Shown: positions 58,183 through 64,000 of the stretch, one piece after another
How the letters are laid out: each line of letters starts with the position of its first letter
Numbering within the stretch: position 1 is the first letter of the stretch
Source: Pseudomonadota bacterium
GTDB lineage: Bacteria > Pseudomonadota > Gammaproteobacteria > Steroidobacterales > Steroidobacteraceae
Direction of reading: 5' to 3'
DNA length: 64,000 nt
NCBI GenBank assembly: GCA_018241525.1
Contig: JAFEDR010000011.1
Span: 770,126 to 834,125, forward strand
The notes under the pieces: model-generated
What the model was told of the DNA's origin: nothing
What the model saw: only the letters and a program-made list of their open reading frames with translations
Database searches by the model: none
Position numbers and translations under genes: made by a program

Positions 58183-58658
58183 CACGCGCGCCCCTCGGGG
58201 CCGGTCAGCGCGTCGAAGCGCTCCGGCGTCACGTGGCTGTGCAGCCGGCCGTCGACGCGCATGGCCGGGCCGGTCGCGCAGTTGCCGAGGCAGTACACGG
58301 CCTCGAGCGTGACCGCGCCGTCGGCGGTCGTCTCGTCGAAGCCGACGCCGAGCCGGCGCTGCGCATGCGCCTCGAGCGCGGCGCCGCCGCGCGCCTGGCA
58401 GGCCTCGGCGCGGCACACCTGCACGACGCGCCGCCCGTGCGGCTCGGTGCGGAAGTAGTGATAGAAGGACACGACGCCGTGCACCTCGGCGCGCGACAGG
58501 TTGAGCCCGTTCGCGATCTCCGGGATCGCCGCCGGCGGGATGTAGCCGAGCGCGTCCTGTACGGCGTGCAGCACGACGATCAGCGGTCCGGGCTCGTGGC
58601 CATGCCGCTGGATCGCGGATTCGACGACGGCACGCTCGCGGGCTTCAAAACTGGGCAC
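58182..58658 (-). CDS. fdsG: NAD-dependent formate dehydrogenase gamma subunit (NuoE-like)
   Basis: A 158-residue thioredoxin-fold 2Fe-2S protein, homologous to NuoE. Cluster cysteines are in QVCRAEACQARGG and CLGNCATGPAM. GPLIVVLHAVQDALGYIPPAAI and VHGVVSFYHYFRTEP are conserved. It is the promoter-proximal gene of fdsGBAD. No fdsR-like regulator is adjacent: a racemase-family gene diverges instead, from a start between 58724 and 58781. Confidence 0.93.
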   Translation of the reverse strand: MPSFEARERAVVESAIQRHGHEPGPLIVVLHAVQDALGYIPPAAIPEIANGLNLSRAEVHGVVSFYHYFRTEPHGRRVVQVCRAEACQARGGAALEAHAQRRLGVGFDETTADGAVTLEAVYCLGNCATGPAMRVDGRLHSHVTPERFDALTGPEGRA

Positions 58659-58780
58659 GGGCGGGGCACTCCGGGGTCAACGACCAGAGCTGCGGCGGCT
58701 GTTCACGAAAGCGCGCAACCCGGATGATTAGCATACAAAATACCAGTCCCAGACCCAGCCAGAAGGCGTCACTTTCTGTC

Positions 58781-59476
58781 GTGAAAAGGATCGGCATCCT
58801 CGGGGGCTCGAGCGACCAGGCCACCGCAGAGTACTACCGTCGTCTTAACGCCGCCGTGAACGCCCGCCTCGGGGGCTGGAACACGGCGGAGCTCCTCGTC
58901 AGCTCGATGAACTTCGCCCTGGCCGAGGCCTGGGTGCGGTCTGCCAACTGGGATGCTGCGGCGCAATATCTCTCCGAGCGGGCCGCAGCCCTCGAAACCG
59001 CCGGGGCGGACCTGCTGATCTGCGTCTCGAACACGCTGCACCGCGTGGCGGAGCGCTTCACGGCCGGCCGGCGCATCCCGTTCCTGCACATCGTCGACCC
59101 GACCGCGGCCGCGATCCGGGCGCAGGGCCTGACGCGGATCGGCCTGCTCGGCACCAAGCCGGTCATGGCGACCGACTTCCTGAAGCGCCGCTACCAGGAG
59201 CGCTTCGGCATCGAGGTGCTCGTCCCGGCCCCCGACGACCAGGACGCGGTCGACCGCATCATCTTCGACGAGCTCTGCCGCGGCCGGTTCCTGCCGGAGG
59301 CGAAGGCGCGCTACCTCGCGATCGTCGATGCGCTGGTGGCGGCCGGCGCCGGCGGCGTGATCCTCGGCTGCACGGAGATCCCGCTGCTGATCGGACCTTC
59401 GGACCGGCCGGGCGTGCCGATGTTCGACACCGTGGCGCTGCACGTCGAGGCCGCGGTCGACCTCGCGCTCGGTTGA
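58781..59476 (+). CDS. aspartate/glutamate racemase-family protein
   Basis: A 231-residue protein of the Asp/Glu/hydantoin racemase fold. It starts MKRIGILGGSSDQATAEYYR and has the second catalytic segment VILGCTEIPLLIG. In the first catalytic segment the cysteine is one residue early: ICVSNTLHRV, where relatives I recall have C-x-N-T. Such enzymes use two cysteines to invert amino acids, so activity here is not certain. The start could be GTG 58781, where the family begins, or ATG 58724, which adds 19 residues without family character. It stands alone between the fds operon and the SCO-like gene. Confidence 0.75.
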   Translation: MKRIGILGGSSDQATAEYYRRLNAAVNARLGGWNTAELLVSSMNFALAEAWVRSANWDAAAQYLSERAAALETAGADLLICVSNTLHRVAERFTAGRRIPFLHIVDPTAAAIRAQGLTRIGLLGTKPVMATDFLKRRYQERFGIEVLVPAPDDQDAVDRIIFDELCRGRFLPEAKARYLAIVDALVAAGAGGVILGCTEIPLLIGPSDRPGVPMFDTVALHVEAAVDLALG

Positions 59477-59480
59477 GCCC

Positions 59481-60092
59481 TCAGCCGATGTGCGAGAGCC
59501 GCAGCAGCTTCTCGAGGTCCTTCATCAGGTTCTTGAGGTCGGTGCCGGGGGCGTAGGTCATCATCAGGTTGCCGCGCGGGTCGACGATGTAGACCCGCCC
59601 GGCCGGCTCTCCCGTCTCGCTGAGCCCGGCAAATGCGGTCGCGAGCTGCTCGCCCGCCGCGCCGTCCCGCCAGGCGACCACGAGGTCGGGATCCAACCCG
59701 CCGGTCTCCGCGGGCGCGCAGCAGCCGCGCTCGCCGAGCAGCACGCGCCGCACCCGCGAGCCGTCGCGCTCGAGCGCGAGCCGCGCGCGCTTGAGCTCAT
59801 CGAGCGTCCGCGCGCAGGTCGACTCGCAGTGCGCGCCCGTGAACGTCACCAGCGACCACTTGCCGCGCAGCGCGCCGGGGCCGACCTCGCCGTCGGGCGC
59901 GGCCAGCACGACCTCGGGCAGCGGCCGGGGGGGCGTCACAAGCGTGCCGCGGTTGACGCGCCCGGCCGGGTTGACGCCGCCGTAGTAGAGGTAGAAGGCG
60001 AGCGCCAGCGGGCCGAAGAACACGAGCGCGAGCGCGATGAACTGCAGGCGGCGGCGCGCGCGCACCGCGGGCGGGGCGGAGGGATCGGTCAT
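59481..60092 (-). CDS. SCO1/SenC-like cytochrome oxidase assembly protein
   Basis: A 203-residue thioredoxin-fold protein anchored by one N-terminal helix (FIALALVFFGPLALAFYLYY). The copper/thiol motif is CESTC, as in SCO proteins, within WSLVTFTGAHCESTCARTL. A later histidine expected as third copper ligand is not obvious, so a purely redox role is possible. The C-terminus has VYIVDPRGNLMMTYAPGTD. The ATG overlaps the surf1 stop by 4 nt, placing it in the oxidase-assembly operon. Confidence 0.82.
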   Translation of the reverse strand: MTDPSAPPAVRARRRLQFIALALVFFGPLALAFYLYYGGVNPAGRVNRGTLVTPPRPLPEVVLAAPDGEVGPGALRGKWSLVTFTGAHCESTCARTLDELKRARLALERDGSRVRRVLLGERGCCAPAETGGLDPDLVVAWRDGAAGEQLATAFAGLSETGEPAGRVYIVDPRGNLMMTYAPGTDLKNLMKDLEKLLRLSHIG

Positions 60093-60808
60093 GCGGGTCT
60101 CCCGGGCGGGCGCAGCGAGACGACGAACCAGCACGCGACCAGCGTCGCGGCGAAGGCGAACCACTGCAGCGCGTAGCCGAGGTGACGCTCCGGGCCGGGC
60201 GCCGGCGGCTGCCAGTCGCGCACGTAGCCGTCGGCCGCGGTCGGGTCGAGCAGCACGATCGCGGGGTAGAGCGGCCGGCCGAGCGCCGCCTCGAGCTCGG
60301 CGAGGCGCGGATAGCTCACGCGCCGCGGCCAGCCGCGCTCCGCGGTCGCGGCGAGCTCGATCCCGGCGCGCGGCAGGCGGTCGAGCCGCCCGGTGACCCG
60401 GCGCGGCGCCTCGCCGACGGCGACCGGGGGCAGCAGCGCGCGGTTCGCGCCCACCGGCAGCCAGCCGCGATCGACCAGCACCAGCGTGCCGCCGTCGCTC
60501 TCGAGCGGCGTCAGCACCCGGTAGCCCGCCTGCCCCTCGTGCGTCATGTTGTCGAGCAGGAACTGCCGAGCGGCGAGATAGCGGCCGCTGACCGCGACCC
60601 GGGCGTAGCGCGCGCCGTCCGGCACCGGCGGCAGCGCCACCGGCGCCGCGTCGCCGCGCGCGAACTCGGCGGCGAGCGCGCGCTTCTCGGCGGCGCGGCC
60701 GAGCTGCCACTGGCCGAGCGCGACGCACAGGGCGCCGAGCGCGAGCATCGCGACCGTCGGCACCAGCCGCGGTGCGAAGCGGCGCGAACCGAGGCGCGGC
60801 AGGCGCAC
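60089..60808 (-). CDS. SURF1-family oxidase assembly protein
   Basis: A 239-residue membrane protein with two helices bracketing a periplasmic domain. RFAPRLVPTVAMLALGALC with LGQWQLGRAAEKRAL starts the family, and GYALQWFAFAATLVACWF ends it. LVDRGWLPVG lies in the middle. SURF1 helps to insert haem A into subunit I. The start is taken as GTG 60808. Upstream codons to 61057 run antisense through the DUF2909 gene and are not real. Confidence 0.88.
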   Translation of the reverse strand: MRLPRLGSRRFAPRLVPTVAMLALGALCVALGQWQLGRAAEKRALAAEFARGDAAPVALPPVPDGARYARVAVSGRYLAARQFLLDNMTHEGQAGYRVLTPLESDGGTLVLVDRGWLPVGANRALLPPVAVGEAPRRVTGRLDRLPRAGIELAATAERGWPRRVSYPRLAELEAALGRPLYPAIVLLDPTAADGYVRDWQPPAPGPERHLGYALQWFAFAATLVACWFVVSLRPPGRPA

Positions 60809-60814
60809 TATAAT
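60809..60814 (+). promoter_or_regulatory. -10 box of the DUF2909 gene
   Basis: A perfect TATAAT on the plus strand, directly abutting the surf1 start on the other strand. A start near 60821 would give a short leader carrying GGAG (60827-60830) 8 nt before the TTG start. Confidence 0.45.
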
Positions 60815-60838
60815 CGCCCGCCGCACGGAGCCCCGCCC

Positions 60839-61051
60839 TTGGAACTCTTCCGCCTGGTCGTCATCGGTACGCTGCTCGCGATCCTCCTGAGCCTCGCTTC
60901 GGCGCTCTATCACCTGACGACCGGCAAGGGCGACTCGCGCAAGATGCTGCGCGCGCTGACCTGGCGCATCGGGCTGTCGGTGCTGCTGTTCGCGCTGCTG
61001 ATCCTCGCCGCGCGCCAGGGCTGGATCGTCCCGCACGGCGTCGGGCACTGA
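60839..61051 (+). CDS. twin-transmembrane protein, DUF2909
   Basis: A 70-residue protein with two hydrophobic helices (LVVIGTLLAILLSLASALYHL and GLSVLLFALLILAARQGWI) joined by a short basic loop (TGKGDSRKMLRALTWR). This is the DUF2909 plan, regularly found opposite surf1 and coxC in proteobacterial oxidase clusters. The start is a TTG at 60839, supported by GGAG 8 nt upstream. Function is unknown, but genomic position suggests oxidase assembly. Confidence 0.82.
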   Translation: MELFRLVVIGTLLAILLSLASALYHLTTGKGDSRKMLRALTWRIGLSVLLFALLILAARQGWIVPHGVGH

Positions 61052-61062
61052 CCCCAAGACGC

Positions 61063-61086
61063 GAACGGCCGCTTGCGCGGCCGTTC
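61063..61086. terminator. hairpin between convergent DUF2909 and coxC
   Basis: A perfect 10-bp stem (GAACGGCCGC / GCGGCCGTTC) with a TTGC loop lies between the two stop codons. It could serve both strands. There is no T tract on either side. Confidence 0.5.
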
Positions 61087-61108
61087 GGGACGGGCGCCGG
61101 GGCGCCGC

Positions 61109-62002
61109 TCAGAGCCAGTACACGAAGATGTACAGCCCGAGCCACACCACGTCGACGAAGTGCCAGTACCAGGCCACGCCCTCGAACGCGAAATGGCGTG
61201 CCGGCGTGAAGTGCCCGCTCATCACGCGCAGCCAGATCACGGTCAGCATGATCGCGCCGACCGTGACGTGGAAGCCGTGGAAGCCGGTCAGCATGAAGAA
61301 CGTCGAGCCGTAGATGCCGGTGCCGAGCGTCAGGCCGAGCTCGGTGTAGGCGTGGTGGTACTCGCCCGCCTGCAGGTAGACGAACACGAAGCCGAGGATG
61401 AAGGTCAGCGCCAGGAACAGCTTCAGGATGCCGCGGTGGCCGGCGCGCAGCGCATGGTGCGCGATCGTGATCGTGACGCCCGAGCTCAGCAGGATCGCGG
61501 TGTTGACCAGCGGCACGCCGAGCGCCGGGATGGTCTCGAACGAGCCGTTCTCGCGCGGCCCGAGCGCCAGCGGGCCGTTCGACGGCCAGCCGCCCTCGAA
61601 GCCCTTCCACAGCAGCACGTTGGTCATGTGCTTGGCGCCCTCGCCCGACAGCCACGGCAGCGACAGCTGGCGGGCGTAGAAGAGCGCGCCGAAGAAGGCG
61701 GCGAAGAACATGACCTCGGAGAAGATGAACCAGCTCATGCCCATCCGGAACGAGCGGTCGACCTGCAGGTTGTAGATGCCGGCCTGGTTCTCGCGGATCA
61801 CCGTGCCGAACCAGAAGAAGAACAGCGCGAACAGCAGCAGCAGCCCCGCCGTCAGCAGTACCGGGCCGATGCCGGCGTGCTCGAGCGTCAGCGCCGCACC
61901 CGACATCAGGATGAACAGCGTGATCGAGCCGAAGAACGGCCACGGGCTGCCGTGCGGCACGTAGTACTTGCTGGAGTCGGGCGTCGAGGGGGCGTTGGCC
62001 AT
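61109..62002 (-). CDS. ctaE: cytochrome c oxidase subunit III
   Basis: A 297-residue seven-helix subunit of an aa3-type oxidase. SPWPFFGSITLFILMSGA near the N-terminus, FIFSEVMFFAAFFGALFYAR with the lipid-binding Glu, and the C-terminal GFHGFHVTVGAIML and AWYWHFVDVVWLGLYIFVYW, each recognisable from its core, are conserved. It stabilises subunit I and its proton pathway. It follows ctaG by 34 nt on the minus strand. Confidence 0.95.
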   Translation of the reverse strand: MANAPSTPDSSKYYVPHGSPWPFFGSITLFILMSGAALTLEHAGIGPVLLTAGLLLLFALFFFWFGTVIRENQAGIYNLQVDRSFRMGMSWFIFSEVMFFAAFFGALFYARQLSLPWLSGEGAKHMTNVLLWKGFEGGWPSNGPLALGPRENGSFETIPALGVPLVNTAILLSSGVTITIAHHALRAGHRGILKLFLALTFILGFVFVYLQAGEYHHAYTELGLTLGTGIYGSTFFMLTGFHGFHVTVGAIMLTVIWLRVMSGHFTPARHFAFEGVAWYWHFVDVVWLGLYIFVYWL

Positions 62003-62036
62003 GGTCGTTCCTGGAAGGTTCGATGGAATCCGTCGG

Positions 62037-62582
62037 TCAGCGGCCCGCCGCCGCGGTCTGCGGCAGGTCGAAGAAGGAGTAGGCGAGCGTGATCCGGTCG
62101 ACGTCGGCCGGCAGCTCCGGGTCGACGATGAAGCGCACCGGCATCTCGCGGCCCTCGCCGGCGGCGAAGGACTGCGGCCGGAAGCAGAAGCACTCGGTCT
62201 TCTTGAAGTAGCGCGCCACCGAGGACGGCGCGATCGACGGCACCGCCTGGGCGACCACCGCGGTGCCGGTCAGGTTCTTGGCGTGGAAGGTCGCCTCGTA
62301 GAGCTTGCCCGGGTGGACCCGCAGCGAGCTGACGCGCGGCGCGAACTCCCAGTCGCCGGCGCGCGGCACCGACGAGACGAACTCGATGGTCACCAGCCGG
62401 TCCGCGACCGGCCGCTCGACCACCGCCGCCGCGGCGGTCTGCGTGCCGTACCAGCGGTTGCCGGTGTCCCAGACCCGGCAGAGCACGCTGTAGAGCGGCA
62501 CGAGCGCGAAGCCAAACGCGAAACTGCCCGCCGTGAAGAGCGCGAGCCGGAACACCAGGCCGCGATGTCCGCGCCCGGCCAC
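62037..62582 (-). CDS. ctaG: cytochrome c oxidase assembly protein CtaG/Cox11
   Basis: A 181-residue copper chaperone that loads CuB of subunit I. One N-terminal helix is followed by a periplasmic Ig-like domain with the copper motif CFCF in KTECFCFRPQSF. FALVPLYSVLCRVWD near the helix supplies the other conserved cysteine. It starts at a GTG at 62582, two bases after the stop of the small upstream gene. Confidence 0.94.
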   Translation of the reverse strand: MAGRGHRGLVFRLALFTAGSFAFGFALVPLYSVLCRVWDTGNRWYGTQTAAAAVVERPVADRLVTIEFVSSVPRAGDWEFAPRVSSLRVHPGKLYEATFHAKNLTGTAVVAQAVPSIAPSSVARYFKKTECFCFRPQSFAAGEGREMPVRFIVDPELPADVDRITLAYSFFDLPQTAAAGR

Positions 62583-62584
62583 GC

Positions 62585-62722
62585 TCAGCCCCGCGCCCTG
62601 AGGTACTGCACGACGATGAAGGCCGCGTAGACCGCCGCCGCCACGCCGAAGAGCAGCAGCGTCAGCCGCCGCGTGCGGCTGCGGCGGGCCTCGTCGGCGG
62701 CGGCGTCGGTCGCCTGGGTCAT
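62585..62722 (-). CDS. 45-residue membrane peptide between ctaD and ctaG
   Basis: A small protein with a charged N-terminus (EARRSRTRRL) and one helix (LTLLLFGVAAAVYAAFIVVQ) ending YLRARG. It fits the cytochrome oxidase small assembly protein gene often found at this place, although such short sequences give little homology signal. It lies 10 nt after the ctaD stop and 2 nt before the ctaG start, with no room for alternatives. It was found by reading the gap directly. Confidence 0.65.
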   Translation of the reverse strand: MTQATDAAADEARRSRTRRLTLLLFGVAAAVYAAFIVVQYLRARG

Positions 62723-62732
62723 GCGCGGCGGC

Positions 62733-64000
62733 TCACTTCACCTCGGGCGCGGTCTCGAAGGAGTGGTACGGCGCCGGCGAGGGCAGCGTCCACTCGAGGC
62801 CGTGCGGCTGCGCGTCGCCCCAGACCTTGTCGGTGGCCTTCTCGCCGCCGCGCGCGCACTTGATCACCAGCCACACGAACAGCAGCTGCGACAGGCCGAA
62901 CGCGAAGCCGCCGATCGAGGACACCATGTTCCAGTCGGTGAACTGCACGTTGTAGTCGGGGATGCGGCGCGGCATGCCGGCGAGGCCGAGGAAGTGCTGC
63001 GGGAAGAACAGCACGTTGACCGAGATCGTCGACAGCCAGAAATGCCACTTGGCGAGGCCCATGTCGTACATGTGGCCGGTCCACTTCGGCAGCCAGTAGT
63101 AGACGCCGCCCATGATCGCGAACACCGCGCCCGGTACCAGCACGTAGTGGAAGTGCGCCACCACGAAGTAGGTGTCCTGGTACTGGTAGTCGGCCGGCGC
63201 GATCGCGAGCATCAGGCCCGAGAAGCCGCCGATCGTGAACAGGAACAGGAACGCCAGCGCGAAAAGCATCGGCGGCTCGAAGGACAGCGAGCCCTTCCAC
63301 ATCGTCGAGGTCCAGTTGAAGACCTTCACGCCGGTCGGCACCGCGATCAGCATCGTGCTCATCATGAAGAACATCTGGCCGGCCAGCGGCATGCCGACCG
63401 TGAACATGTGGTGCGCCCAGACGATGAACGACAGGAACGCGATCGAGGCGGTCGCGTAGACCATCGCGTCGTAGCCGAACAGCGGCTTGCGCGAGAAGGT
63501 CGGGATGATCTCCGAGACGATGCCGAAGGCCGGCAGGATCAGGATGTAGACCTCGGGGTGGCCGAAGAACCAGAAGATGTGCTGGAACATCACCGGGTCG
63601 CCGCCGCCGGCCGGGTTGAAGAAGCTGGTGCCGAAGAAGTGGTCCGTCAGCAGCATGGTCACGGCGCCGGCCAGCACCGGCATCACCGCGATCAGCAGGT
63701 AGGCGGTGATCAGCCACGTCCAGCAGAACAGCGGCAGCTTCAGCAGCGTCATGCCCGGTGCGCGCATGTTCATGATCGTCACGATCACGTTGATCGCGCC
63801 CATGATCGACGAGGCGCCCATCAGGTGGATCGCGAAGATCGTCAGCGGGAAGCTCGAGCCCGCCTGCAGCGACAGCGGCGGGTACAGCGTCCAGCCGCCG
63901 GCCGGGCCGCCGCCGGCGGTGAAGAACGACGACAGCAGCAACGTGAACGCGAACGGCAGGATCCAGAAGCTGTAGTTGTTCATGCGCGGCAGCGCCATGT
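62733..64000 (-). CDS. ctaD: cytochrome c oxidase subunit I, C-terminal part (5' end outside window)
   Basis: The last ~422 residues of the haem-copper catalytic subunit. The CuB/His-Tyr crosslink motif is HPEVYILILPAFG, the other CuB ligands HHMFTVGM, and the haem ligands AHFHYVLVPGA. The K-channel lysine is in TGVKVFNW and the D-channel Asn/Ser segment FFNPAGGGDPV is upstream. The enzyme reduces O2 to water and pumps protons. The frame stays open through base 64000, so the start is beyond the window. Confidence 0.95.
   Translation of the reverse strand, partial: MALPRMNNYSFWILPFAFTLLLSSFFTAGGGPAGGWTLYPPLSLQAGSSFPLTIFAIHLMGASSIMGAINVIVTIMNMRAPGMTLLKLPLFCWTWLITAYLLIAVMPVLAGAVTMLLTDHFFGTSFFNPAGGGDPVMFQHIFWFFGHPEVYILILPAFGIVSEIIPTFSRKPLFGYDAMVYATASIAFLSFIVWAHHMFTVGMPLAGQMFFMMSTMLIAVPTGVKVFNWTSTMWKGSLSFEPPMLFALAFLFLFTIGGFSGLMLAIAPADYQYQDTYFVVAHFHYVLVPGAVFAIMGGVYYWLPKWTGHMYDMGLAKWHFWLSTISVNVLFFPQHFLGLAGMPRRIPDYNVQFTDWNMVSSIGGFAFGLSQLLFVWLVIKCARGGEKATDKVWGDAQPHGLEWTLPSPAPYHSFETAPEVK

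Overview
The window reads as 64 kb of a high-GC (roughly 70% by eye) gammaproteobacterial chromosome. Supporting evidence is the conserved block trmL / gpsA-secB-grxC-rhodanese (yibN-like) / envC, together with tatABC-dtd, trkH-trkA-uvrD and a cta/cox terminal-oxidase cluster carrying a DUF2909 twin-transmembrane gene. The gene set would suit a Steroidobacteraceae/Xanthomonadales-like aerobe, but that rank is an inference. I see no rRNA, tRNA, insertion sequence, CRISPR array or prophage. Almost all of the sequence is occupied by about 65 genes. The long open frames opposite real genes are high-GC shadows and are left out.

Layout. 1-7.1 kb: the 5' part of a fatty-acyl-CoA ligase gene, an MscS channel overlapping a dihaem cytochrome c lipoprotein, a class 1B dihydroorotate dehydrogenase, TrmL, then gpsA-secB-grxC-rhodanese. 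7.1-12 kb: envC and two c-di-GMP genes (an EAL protein with a dead GGDEF, and a membrane diguanylate cyclase). 12-15.5 kb: a translationally coupled trio (SRPBCC protein, a histidine-less amidohydrolase, a holin-like membrane protein) and an EamA exporter. 15.5-21 kb: a large DUF4382-like lipoprotein and two peptide transporters (OPT and POT). 21-23.3 kb: tatABC and dtd. 23.3-23.7 kb: an AT-rich island (about 37% GC). 23.7-28.8 kb: a LytS/AlgR-type two-component pair, a tandem universal stress protein, class I fumarase and a MshA-like pilin. 28.8-35 kb: trkH, trkA, uvrD and an AI-2E-family permease. 35-42.9 kb: an acetate kinase fused to a PduL phosphotransacylase, a HIT protein, a zinc peptidase, an S41 lipoprotein peptidase, a CtlX-type amidinohydrolase, and a Cys/His-rich envelope pair.

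43.1-48.9 kb is a lysine-catabolism locus: an Lrp regulator diverges from a LysDH/saccharopine-dehydrogenase-like gene and an ALDH7-type semialdehyde dehydrogenase, followed after a terminator by an MFS carrier and an aminotransferase. 49-51.4 kb carries a yqjD-yqjE-yqjK-like trio, a glyoxalase-II-like hydrolase and a coiled-coil membrane protein. 51.4-64 kb is the aa3 oxidase assembly cluster (ctaB, ctaA, SCO-like, surf1, DUF2909, coxC, ctaG, a 45-residue peptide, ctaD), split by an NAD-dependent molybdenum formate dehydrogenase operon (fdsGBAD) and a racemase-family gene.

The most interesting points are the AckA-PduL fusion, the formate dehydrogenase operon lodged inside the oxidase cluster without fdsC, the apparent amidohydrolase pseudoenzyme, the lysine locus without a lysine-ketoglutarate reductase, the AT-rich island, and a recurring -10-like hexamer 5-7 nt before start codons that suggests leaderless transcripts. 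All function calls rest on motif and family recognition from memory. No searches were run.
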